Origin: Clostridia bacterium | GTDB lineage: Bacteria > Bacillota > Clostridia > Oscillospirales > Acutalibacteraceae | Direction of reading: 5' to 3' | NCBI GenBank assembly: GCA_900768035.1 | Contig: CAAGBH010000053.1 | Location: 1 to 26,902, forward strand | Length of the DNA stretch: 26,902 nt | Shown here: positions 15,130 through 21,752 of the stretch, piece by piece | How the letters are laid out: each line of letters starts with the position of its first letter | Numbering within the stretch: position 1 is the first letter of the stretch | Notes under the pieces: generated by a model | The model's input: only the letters and a program-made list of their open reading frames with translations | What the model was told of the DNA's origin: nothing | The model's database searches: none | Position numbers and translations under genes: made by a program

Positions 15130-16423
15130 ATATATCAAGATTACAGATGTCTTCAAAGGTTTCTCGCTTGACTGCGATATAGTCACCCTTGTCATTAAGC
15201 ATTACAACGGGCGGTCGGGGAACTCGGTTATAGTTTGAAGCCATAGAGTAGTTATAAGCGCCGGTTGTAAGTACGGCTAAAATTTCATTGCGCTTCGGTT
15301 TTGGCAACATGACATTTTCTTGCAAAATGTCGCCCGATTCACAGCATCTGCCGGCAATAGTGGCACAAAAATCTTTTTTATCGTCAACCCGTGAAGCAAG
15401 CATAACAGTATACGGTGCTTCGTAAAGGGTGTAACGAGGATTGTCTGTCATACCACCGTCAACCGAAACATAGTTTTTATATCCTGTGATTTCTTTTACA
15501 GAACCTACGGTGTAAAGCGTCATACCCGCATCGGCTACAATGCTTCTGCCTGGTTCCATTGCGATTTTAGGCATATCAATATTTAATTCTTTGCATTGTT
15601 TTGAAATTATTTGTGATATTTCTTCTATTTTTTGCAAATAATTAATTTGCGGTTGGTTTTCTAAATATCTCACGCCAAAACCTCCGCCTAAGTTTAAAAC
15701 TTGAGTTTCATAGTTTAAATCTTTTTCGATTTCGGCTATAAAAGAAAGCATAAGTTCTGATGCGGTAGCAAAAGGCTCAGATTCAAAAATCTGTGAGCCT
15801 ATATGACAATGGAAACCAACAAGTTTTAAATTTTCAAGTTTTAAAATTTTCTTTACGGTTTCTTTTGCCTGACCTGTTGAAATCGCTATACCGAACTTTG
15901 AATCAACATTTCCTGTTGAAATCTTTTGGTGGGTGTGGGTGTCAATACCGGGTGTTACACGCAGAAGAATTTTTTGGATAATGCCTTTTGAACGTGCTAT
16001 TTCATCAAGCGCAAAAAGTTCATCTTCGCTGTCAGCAACAAAGAACCCAACCTTATTATCAATGGCAAATTCAATATCCCCGTCGGTCTTGTTGTTGCCG
16101 TGGAAAAAACAGTTTTCCATCGGAAAACCTGCCGACACGGCGGTGTAAATCTCACCGCAGGACACAACATCAATATTCATATTTTCTTCGGCTAAGATTC
16201 TGTAAATCTGTTTGCAGGAAAAGGCTTTGCTTGCAAATTCGGGCATAGAGCCTTGCGGAAAACACTTTGCAAAAGCATCTTTATATTCTCTTATGTGCTG
16301 ACGGATTTTGTTTTCGTCCATAAGATAAAGGGGTGTGCCGTATTTTTCTGCTAATTCAACAGTATCAAAACCTGCAAAGGTTAAATGACCTTTTTGATTA
16401 GTTGCAATATTATCACAAATCAT
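15128..16423 (-). CDS. lysA: diaminopimelate decarboxylase
   Basis: It decarboxylates meso-diaminopimelate to L-lysine, using PLP. The 431-residue protein shows the Schiff-base lysine Lys66 in FASKAFS, HGNNKTD, FHCHIGSQI, the phosphate-binding NLGGGFGVRY, EPGRSIVADAG, the active-site CESGD, and a C-terminal GAYNYSMASNYNRVPRP. Its ATG overlaps the dapA stop by one base (TAATG) and only a weak ribosome binding site is visible, so translation probably depends on dapA. It lies in the dapA-lysA transcript behind a lysine riboswitch. Confidence 0.97.
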   Translation of the reverse strand: MICDNIATNQKGHLTFAGFDTVELAEKYGTPLYLMDENKIRQHIREYKDAFAKCFPQGSMPEFASKAFSCKQIYRILAEENMNIDVVSCGEIYTAVSAGFPMENCFFHGNNKTDGDIEFAIDNKVGFFVADSEDELFALDEIARSKGIIQKILLRVTPGIDTHTHQKISTGNVDSKFGIAISTGQAKETVKKILKLENLKLVGFHCHIGSQIFESEPFATASELMLSFIAEIEKDLNYETQVLNLGGGFGVRYLENQPQINYLQKIEEISQIISKQCKELNIDMPKIAMEPGRSIVADAGMTLYTVGSVKEITGYKNYVSVDGGMTDNPRYTLYEAPYTVMLASRVDDKKDFCATIAGRCCESGDILQENVMLPKPKRNEILAVLTTGAYNYSMASNYNRVPRPPVVMLNDKGDYIAVKRETFEDICNLDI

Positions 16424-17310
16424 TAAATTTCTATTCCCATCTTTTGCATTTCTTCAAATAATACCTTACGGGTGTCGTCTTCCATAGGGGTGAGAGGTAA
16501 ACGAAGATAATCTTCACACCAACCCATTTTAGCCATAGCGGCTTTTACAGGAATTGGGTTTACTTCGCTGAAAAGTGCATTTATAAGCGGTATGAAATCA
16601 AGTTGCATCTGGCAAGCAGTCTTAATGTCACCCTCAAAGAACTTCTGGCACATTAAAGCCGATTCTTTTGGCAAAAGGTTTGAAAGAACTGAAATACAAC
16701 CCTTACCGCCCAATGCCATAATCGGTATTACCTGGTCGTCGTTGCCTGAATAGATATGAATTTTATCACCGCAAAGGTGAGCCGTTTCTGCAATTTTTGA
16801 AATATTACCGCTTGCGGCCTTAAGACCTACAATGTTGGGATGTTCTGCTAAAGCGGCAACTGTTTTTGGCTCAATTCCCATTCCTGTTCTCGACGGAACA
16901 TCATAAAGGATAACAGGCACGGTTGATGCGTCGGCAATAGCGGTGAACATTTTAATAAGTCCTTTTTGGGTTGCTTTATTATAATAAGGTGTAACAACCA
17001 ATACCGCATCTGCACCCGCTTCGCAAGCGCATCTTGTTAAATCGAGAGCATATTCAGTATCGTTAGAGCCTGTGCCAGCAATAATCGGCACACGACCATT
17101 TGCACGTTTAACCGCAAAAGCGATAGCATCACGGTGTTCGTCATCGCTTAAAGTGGATGCTTCGCCGGTTGTTCCGCAAACAACAAGACCGTTGATTCCT
17201 TGCTCAATCTGCCAGTCGATAAGTTTTCCAAAAGCATCATAATCAATACCGTTTTCGGTGATAGGTGTAATAATGGCGGTTGCCATACCTTCAAAAATCG
17301 GGGTTTTCAT
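16423..17310 (-). CDS. dapA: 4-hydroxy-tetrahydrodipicolinate synthase
   Basis: It condenses pyruvate with aspartate semialdehyde, the first committed step to DAP and lysine. The 295-residue TIM barrel has GTTGEAST (Thr47/Thr48), TPYYNKATQ (Tyr109/Tyr110), YDVPSRTG (Tyr136, Arg141) and the Schiff-base Lys164. The segment after the lysine reads GLKAASGN where G[IV]KEA[ST]G is usual, so the Glu next to the lysine is Ala; the catalytic residues themselves are present. AAGGAAG precedes ATG 17310. A lysine riboswitch with terminator in its leader implies repression when lysine is plentiful. Its product is also needed for cell wall and spore dipicolinate. Confidence 0.96.
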   Translation of the reverse strand: MKTPIFEGMATAIITPITENGIDYDAFGKLIDWQIEQGINGLVVCGTTGEASTLSDDEHRDAIAFAVKRANGRVPIIAGTGSNDTEYALDLTRCACEAGADAVLVVTPYYNKATQKGLIKMFTAIADASTVPVILYDVPSRTGMGIEPKTVAALAEHPNIVGLKAASGNISKIAETAHLCGDKIHIYSGNDDQVIPIMALGGKGCISVLSNLLPKESALMCQKFFEGDIKTACQMQLDFIPLINALFSEVNPIPVKAAMAKMGWCEDYLRLPLTPMEDDTRKVLFEEMQKMGIEI

Positions 17311-17341
17311 AAAAGCACTTCCTTAATATAATTAATGCAAT

Positions 17342-17366
17342 AAAAAATAGCCGATCGCTCGACTAC
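17342..17366 (-). terminator. expression-platform terminator of the lysine riboswitch
   Basis: On the minus strand TAGTCGA (17365-17359) pairs with TCGGCTA (17354-17348) around GCGA, with one G-U pair, followed by six T (17347-17342). It lies between the aptamer and dapA, as expected for a transcription-attenuating switch. Confidence 0.8.
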
Positions 17367-17401
17367 CAAACATAAGAATACAGTATAAGTGTTCTTTATC
17401 T

Positions 17402-17562
17402 GATAGCACTCCGCAAATGCGACAGTAAAAAGGATGTTATTCCGTTTTACCAGAGCGGTGTCTGCCGACATACCGTCTTCGGCGGCTGCTCCTTTCGTTT
17501 TTGACATCTCACTGCCGTGATTTACATTCAAAAATTACTCTTAACAAAACCGCGCCTCTATC
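17402..17562 (-). promoter_or_regulatory. lysine riboswitch (L box)
   Basis: Read on the minus strand, the leader starts GATAGAGGCGCGG and TTAAGAGTAA, continues through GAAAGGAGCAGCCGCCGAAG and ACTGTCGCATTTGCGG, and closes with AGTGCTATC. These are the conserved lysine aptamer blocks in the right order and spacing, and GATAG (17562-17558) pairs with CTATC (17406-17402) to form P1. It sits directly upstream of dapA-lysA and is followed by a terminator hairpin, so lysine binding should stop transcription. I could not resolve the antiterminator. Confidence 0.93.
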
Positions 17563-17573
17563 TTATTAAGGAT

Positions 17574-17602
17574 ACTTTAGCATATTAATGTGGTTTTGTC
17601 AA
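17574..17602 (-). promoter_or_regulatory. sigma-A promoter of the lysine riboswitch/dapA-lysA
   Basis: On the minus strand TTGACA (17602-17597) and TAAAGT (17579-17574) have a 17-base spacer, and TG one base before the -10 makes it an extended -10. Transcription would start just before the aptamer. Confidence 0.85.
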
Positions 17603-17655
17603 GTTTAATTATTTTGTGCATATTGTAAAAAATTTAAAAAAATAATAAAAAAAAG

Positions 17656-17684
17656 TAGATTTCAAGCGCATTATATGATAAAAT
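17656..17684 (+). promoter_or_regulatory. weak candidate promoter for the CofE-like gene
   Basis: TAAAAT (17679-17684) preceded by TGA forms an extended -10, but the -35 position (TAGATT, 17656-17661) matches poorly. It is the best candidate in the very AT-rich spacer. Confidence 0.35.
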
Positions 17685-17720
17685 AATTTGTAATCTTAAT
17701 TTAGATAAGAGGGACTTTAA

Positions 17721-18911
17721 ATGGAAAGAAAAGTTGGTACAGTTTCAAGAGGTATTCGTTGCCCTATTATTCGTGAGGGAGACGACTTGGCTAAAATCGT
17801 TGCAGACAGCGTTGTTGAAGCGGCAGAATGTGAAGGCTTTGAACTTCGTGACCGTGATGTTGTTTCTATGACAGAGTCTATTGTTGCAAGATCACAAGGC
17901 AACTATGCTACGGTTGATGCTATCGCTAAAGATATTAAAGCAAAATTCGGTGGCGAAACAGTGGGTGTTATTTTCCCGATTTTGTCAAGAAACCGTTTTG
18001 CAATTTGTCTTAAAGGTATTGCTAAGGGCGCCAAGAAGATAGTTTTAATGTTGGCATATCCTTCTGATGAAGTTGGTAACGAGTTAGCAGATTGGGATAA
18101 AATTGATGCTGCAGGTATTAATCCTTATGCAGACGTTTTGTCTTTGGAACGTTACCGTGAGGTTTTCGGTGTTCATCCGCTTAAGTTTACGGGCGTTGAT
18201 TATGTTCAGTATTATGAGGACCTTATTAAAGAATGCGGTGCAGAGGTTGAAATTATTTTTGCAAATCAGGCAAAGGCAATCCTTGATTATACCGATTGTG
18301 TGCTTGCTTGCGATATTCACACCCGTGCTCGTACAAAGCGCCTTTTAAAAGAGGGCGGTGCTAAAATCGTTTACGGCTTGGATGAAATTTTAAATTCTTC
18401 GGTTGACGGTAGCGGTTTTAATGAAAAATTCGGTTTGTTAGGTTCTAACAAGGCCACTGAAGATTCTATAAAACTTTTCCCGAAAGACTGTAAAGATTTA
18501 GTTTTAGATGTTCAGAAACGTTTGCTTGAAAAAACAGGTAAACACATTGAGGTTATGGTTTACGGCGACGGTGCTTTCAAAGACCCTCAAGGAAAAATTT
18601 GGGAACTTGCAGACCCTTGCGTTTCCCCTGCATATACAGACGGCCTTATCGGCACACCTAATGAATTAAAACTCAAATATCTTGCAGATAATGATTTTAA
18701 AGATTTATCGGGTGAAGAATTAAAGGCTGCAATTTCAAAGAGTATTAAAGAGAAGAAGGACAACCTTGTAGGTAATATGGCGGCTCAGGGTACAACTCCA
18801 CGTCAGCTTACCGACCTTATCGGTTCGCTTTGTGACTTAACAAGCGGTTCGGGTGACAAGGGAACACCTGTTGTTCTGGTGCAAGGTTATTTTGATAACT
18901 ATACTAACTAA
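17721..18911 (+). CDS. coenzyme F420-0 gamma-glutamyl ligase-like protein
   Basis: The 396-residue protein resembles the F420 ligase family (CofE, PF01996/COG1478), which adds glutamate to a lactyl-phosphate cofactor or, in some bacteria, to folate. Matching signs are GDDLAKIVADSV near residue 20, RDVVSMTESIVARSQGN with the place of the CofE VVASK/EG motif, and VYGDGAFKDPQGKIWELADP, where CofE has its DTFGRPWR-like motif. It is much longer than typical CofE (about 250 residues). F420 itself is not expected in this kind of organism, so the substrate is unknown. AAGAGGG precedes ATG 17721. It is followed after 15 bases by a GMP synthase subunit, very likely in one operon. Confidence 0.72.
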   Translation: MERKVGTVSRGIRCPIIREGDDLAKIVADSVVEAAECEGFELRDRDVVSMTESIVARSQGNYATVDAIAKDIKAKFGGETVGVIFPILSRNRFAICLKGIAKGAKKIVLMLAYPSDEVGNELADWDKIDAAGINPYADVLSLERYREVFGVHPLKFTGVDYVQYYEDLIKECGAEVEIIFANQAKAILDYTDCVLACDIHTRARTKRLLKEGGAKIVYGLDEILNSSVDGSGFNEKFGLLGSNKATEDSIKLFPKDCKDLVLDVQKRLLEKTGKHIEVMVYGDGAFKDPQGKIWELADPCVSPAYTDGLIGTPNELKLKYLADNDFKDLSGEELKAAISKSIKEKKDNLVGNMAAQGTTPRQLTDLIGSLCDLTSGSGDKGTPVVLVQGYFDNYTN

Positions 18912-18926
18912 TAGGGGGATTTTTTA

Positions 18927-19910
18927 ATGGATAGCAATGTACGTCCCGAAAACATGGCAAGGATAAACACTTTAGAACTTGCTAATGCTTTTATTGATGA
19001 GCAGGTAACTGCTTTAAGAAAACAAATTGGTGATAAAAAGGTTTTGCTTGCGCTTTCAGGCGGTGTGGATTCTTCTGTTGTTGCGGCTTTGCTTATTAAA
19101 GCAGTTGGCAAACAACTCGTAAGCGTTCATGTAAATCACGGTCTTCTCCGTAAGGGCGAGCCTGAACAGGTTATTGAAGTTTTCCGTAATCAGTTAGATG
19201 CTAATTTGGTTTATGTTGATGCTACCGACCGCTTTTTAGATAAGTTGGCAGGTGTTGCTAACCCCGAAGAAAAGCGTAAAATTATCGGTAACGAATTTAT
19301 TGAAGTGTTTGTTGAGGAAGCACGCAAACTTGACGGTATTGCTTTCTTGGCACAGGGTACAATTTATCCTGATATACTTGAAAGTGAAAAAGGCGTTAAG
19401 GCGCATCATAACGTTGGCGGACTTCCAAGCGAAATGAATTTTGAATTGGTTGAGCCTTTGAAACTTTTGTATAAAGACGAAGTTCGTATGGTAGGCGTGG
19501 CTTTAGGTTTGCCTGAAGGTATGGTTTACCGTCAGCCGTTCCCGGGCCCCGGTCTTGGTGTTCGTTGTATCGGTGCTATCACTCGTGACCGCCTCGAAGC
19601 AGTTCGTGAATCTGATGCTATTTTGCGTGAAGAATTTGCAAACTGCGGTCTTGAAGGCAAAGTTTGGCAGTATTTCACCGCCATTCCTGATTTCAAATCG
19701 GTTGGTGTTCGTGACGAAAAGCGTACAGACGAATGGCCTGTTATCATTCGTGCGGTAAATTCGATTGACGCTATGACAGCAGAGATTGAAGAAGTGCCTT
19801 ATGAAGTACTTCATAAAATCACAAAAAGAATCACCTCAGAGGTTAAGGGCGTAAATAGAGTTTTCCTCGATTTGACACCGAAGCCCTGCGGAACAATAGA
19901 ATTTGAATAA
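18927..19910 (+). CDS. guaAB: GMP synthase, ATP-pyrophosphatase subunit only
   Basis: GMP synthase aminates XMP to GMP. The protein has 327 residues and contains only the PP-ATPase and dimerisation domains: P-loop LALSGGVDSSVVAALL, HVNHGLLRKGE, EEKRKIIGNEFIEVF, LAQGTIYPD, HHNVGGLP, YRQPFPGPGLGVR and a C-terminal GTIEFE. The roughly 200-residue glutamine amidotransferase domain of usual bacterial GuaA is missing, and no remnant of it is seen upstream, where a complete other gene lies. RQPFPGPGL, WQYF and the TIEFE end recall the archaeal two-subunit enzyme (GuaAb). It would need ammonia or an amidotransferase encoded elsewhere. Start ATG 18927 follows AGGGGGA. The gene symbol denotes the B subunit. 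Confidence 0.88.
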   Translation: MDSNVRPENMARINTLELANAFIDEQVTALRKQIGDKKVLLALSGGVDSSVVAALLIKAVGKQLVSVHVNHGLLRKGEPEQVIEVFRNQLDANLVYVDATDRFLDKLAGVANPEEKRKIIGNEFIEVFVEEARKLDGIAFLAQGTIYPDILESEKGVKAHHNVGGLPSEMNFELVEPLKLLYKDEVRMVGVALGLPEGMVYRQPFPGPGLGVRCIGAITRDRLEAVRESDAILREEFANCGLEGKVWQYFTAIPDFKSVGVRDEKRTDEWPVIIRAVNSIDAMTAEIEEVPYEVLHKITKRITSEVKGVNRVFLDLTPKPCGTIEFE

Positions 19911-19923
19911 ACTAAATATTTCA

Positions 19924-19986
19924 GGGTAACCCCTCTCATTCTCAATTTCTTCCAAAAGGGTAAAAATTGATATCCTGAGAGAACCC
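19924..19986. repeat. imperfect hairpin after the GMP synthase gene
   Basis: CTCTCA (19933-19938) and TCAATTT (19942-19948) pair with AAATTGA (19964-19970) and TGAGAG (19976-19981), with an asymmetric internal loop, and GGGT (19924-19927) can pair with ACCC at the outer end. No T tract follows, so it is not an obvious terminator. Confidence 0.5.
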
Positions 19987-19994
19987 AAGAAAAA

Positions 19995-20055
19995 ATAAGA
20001 AATCAACGACCTTGTGTAACACACAGTTACGTGTTACATGAGGTCGTTTTCTTAT
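19995..20055 (+). terminator. long hairpin, possible terminator of the GMP synthase operon
   Basis: An 18-base arm (20005-20022) pairs with 20031-20048 with only two G-U pairs around an eight-base loop. Beyond a three-base bulge, ATAAGAA (19995-20001) pairs with TTCTTAT (20049-20055). It lies 85 bases after the stop codon and is followed by T-rich sequence, but it is much longer than the other terminators in the window. Confidence 0.5.
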
Positions 20056-20243
20056 ACTTATTTTTACCTTGCTATACCTCAGTCTTTCTGTTTTTTCCAC
20101 TTCGTGAGAATAACAGAGATAACCCAGACTAACATTCTGAATGCACTGGGTATTCCTCATTCTTTCCAACTATTCCCGAGTAGCTCATATCCCTTTCTTT
20201 CCCCGTATTTCAAGCATTTTTCCGTTTGTTAATGCATTGAGAT

Positions 20244-20261
20244 TTGCTAGTGCACTAGCAA
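20244..20261. repeat. perfect 18-base palindrome
   Basis: TTGCTAGTGCACTAGCAA reads the same on both strands. It lies in the middle of the gene-free spacer and far from any promoter I can see. It could be a protein binding site or the tip of a larger folded structure. Confidence 0.6.
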
Positions 20262-20439
20262 CCGTGAACGAGGAAAAAGAAGGAGAAAATGAGAAACCTC
20301 GCATACGCAAATTAAGTTCTCATACTGCCAGAGCACTCTGCCCTGACTCTGAGAAAATGAGAGAAAAAAGGATAGAGCGAGAAAGAAAAAGATACGGGCA
20401 GAATTGATTTAAAAAGAAATATTTAGAAAGGTTAAGAGA

Positions 20440-20490
20440 ATGAAGGATTTTGCCTTTTTTAGAATATGGCACTTTACCTCGTCTCACTAA
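20440..20490 (+). CDS. possible 16-residue peptide before a terminator
   Basis: ATG 20440 opens a frame for MKDFAFFRIWHFTSSH, ending at TAA 20488-20490. AAAGG lies about eight bases upstream and a perfect terminator stem begins at the stop codon. The placement is suggestive, but a frame this short can arise by chance and I recognise no family. Confidence 0.2.
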   Translation: MKDFAFFRIWHFTSSH

Positions 20491-20524
20491 AAAGAACTAA
20501 CAGATTTTTCTGTTAGTTCTTTTT
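20489..20524 (+). terminator. perfect terminator in the gene-free spacer
   Basis: AAAAAGAACTAACAG (20489-20503) pairs over 15 bases with CTGTTAGTTCTTTTT (20510-20524) around ATTTTT. It lies 580 bases after the nearest gene on this strand, so it may end an uncharacterised transcript. The A and T tracts let it work on both strands. Confidence 0.88.
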
Positions 20525-20525
20525 G

Positions 20526-20554
20526 TTGATAAATCTGTCTGTATGGTGTAAAAT
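20526..20554 (+). promoter_or_regulatory. promoter of the BlaR1-tail-like gene
   Basis: TTGATA (20526-20531) and TAAAAT (20549-20554) have a 17-base spacer, directly after the terminator and 27 bases before the start codon. Confidence 0.75.
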
Positions 20555-20581
20555 GAAGTTAAGATAATGGGGTGAAGATAT

Positions 20582-21724
20582 ATGAAATTTATATTGAATT
20601 ATAAGAAACCCACTTTTTGGATTATCATAGTTGCAATTTTTGCAAGTGTTGTAGTAGCAATTTGTTTCTTGATAAATCTGAGAACAACTTTAAATGATGA
20701 ATTGTCAGTGTTTATAGATATGCAGGTGGCAGAACACAACTATAGCGAAGGTCATACTGACGGGAATTTTGTTGTTACACATCACAAAATTTTAGATGTA
20801 GATGAAACTTTAAATAAAACAACGGTTTATATGTGGTCTATGTATCACGAATACAGTTGCGAAAATGGTAAGATCCAATTAGAAGCAGGCTCGCATATTC
20901 CAACTGTAATTACTGCAAAACGTACGGGTTCGCACGGACATTATGAACTTGTAGAATATTGGACCCCGGGAGATGGGTCGGATTATGCCAAGGATATAAA
21001 GGCAAAATTTCCGTGGTATTTGCATAGCAAGGCATTTGACTCTCAACGATATGTTGATGAGCAAAGAGCATTTTGTGAAAACGCTGCTAAAGAATACTAT
21101 TCTGTTTCCAAAATTGGCGGTGCTGATGAACCCACTAATGTCGTTGTCACTGTTGATAGCAAGCAACTAAAAGAAAAATATCCTCAGTTTTTTAATGTTT
21201 CAACCGATGGTGGTTTGACAGTCTATATTTGGCAAATGTCAAAAGACAACTACAGTTGCTATCTGGCGAATACTTCTATGGAAGCAATATCTGATAACAG
21301 TTTTGCTTACGAGGTTGGTGCGACTATAGAAGAAATGAGGGCAATATTAACTACTTACGATATTGACCGAAAGGATATTACAATTCAGCCAGTAAGTAAT
21401 CCGCTTTCGAGTTATCATTATGTGATAGATGATGCATATCGTGAAAAGGTGGAAGAACTGTTCTGGCTCGAGGAAAACCGAAATCCTACTTTCGAGGCTA
21501 CGGTGCTTGAAGTTTATGATGATTCGGTTTTGGTGGAACCGTATGGAAACGGTGACGGAATGGCTTCGATAGATAAGGTGTTTGTTTCCACGGATTTAAT
21601 CGGTACAAACGAAATTCCAAAACTTAAAAAGGGAATGAAAATAAGAGTTGTGTATAACGGTCAGGTGGCGGAAAGTTATCCGCCTCAACTTCTCGGCGTT
21701 TTTGCAATTTATGAGATTAAGTAA
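20582..21724 (+). CDS. stand-alone BlaR1/M56 C-terminal-like membrane protein
   Basis: A 380-residue protein with one membrane segment near residues 13-32 and a large extracytoplasmic part. The opening, ILNYKKPTFWIIIVAIF, is what I recall from the last membrane segment of clostridial BlaR1-like M56 metallopeptidases, and the middle (VYMWSMYHEYSCENGK, SHIPTVITAK, ELVEYWTPGDGSDYAKDIKAKFPW) resembles their extracellular tail. The end (FEATVLEVYDDSVLVEPYGN...AESYPPQLLGVFAIYEI) resembles a DUF3221-type OB fold. The peptidase domain with HExxH is absent. The gene has its own promoter and a GGGGTGAAG site, so it looks functional rather than a decayed fragment. No BlaI-type repressor is nearby. The function is unknown. 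Confidence 0.7.
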   Translation: MKFILNYKKPTFWIIIVAIFASVVVAICFLINLRTTLNDELSVFIDMQVAEHNYSEGHTDGNFVVTHHKILDVDETLNKTTVYMWSMYHEYSCENGKIQLEAGSHIPTVITAKRTGSHGHYELVEYWTPGDGSDYAKDIKAKFPWYLHSKAFDSQRYVDEQRAFCENAAKEYYSVSKIGGADEPTNVVVTVDSKQLKEKYPQFFNVSTDGGLTVYIWQMSKDNYSCYLANTSMEAISDNSFAYEVGATIEEMRAILTTYDIDRKDITIQPVSNPLSSYHYVIDDAYREKVEELFWLEENRNPTFEATVLEVYDDSVLVEPYGNGDGMASIDKVFVSTDLIGTNEIPKLKKGMKIRVVYNGQVAESYPPQLLGVFAIYEIK

Positions 21725-21752
21725 AAAAGGAGTAGCGTTTGCTACTCCTTTT
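21725..21752. terminator. terminator shared by the BlaR1-tail gene and spoIID
   Basis: AAAAGGAGTAGC (21725-21736) pairs with GCTACTCCTTTT (21741-21752) around GTTT. On the minus strand it is followed by T, and the spoIID stop (21742-21744) lies inside the stem. Confidence 0.88.

Larger units (their letters stand above)
19911..20581. other. 670-base spacer, no convincing gene, many hairpins
   Basis: The spacer contains at least two hairpins just after the GMP synthase gene, a pyrimidine-rich plus-strand stretch (about 20070-20230), a perfect 18-base palindrome at 20244, a purine-rich stretch (about 20270-20440), a possible 16-codon reading frame, and a strong terminator at 20489. Parts of the pyrimidine stretch are loosely complementary to the purine stretch, for example around 20150-20167 against 20281-20298 and CCCGTAT (about 20203) against ATACGGG (about 20393). 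Longer open frames here have no family resemblance and low-complexity composition. It may be a structured RNA or a degraded mobile element. Confidence 0.5.

Noticed and set aside
17307..17531. 74-codon minus-strand frame upstream of dapA
   Set aside because: It lies within the lysine riboswitch; the sequence is explained by the aptamer and terminator.
20038..20232. 64-codon plus-strand frame in the same spacer
   Set aside because: Its composition follows the pyrimidine-rich strand (Phe, Ser, Pro), and it starts inside a hairpin arm. It is likely a by-product of the RNA or DNA structure.
20141..20407. 88-codon plus-strand frame in the spacer after the GMP synthase gene
   Set aside because: It has no ribosome binding site and a low-complexity, purine-driven C-terminal half, and it runs through the palindrome. 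I see no family resemblance.
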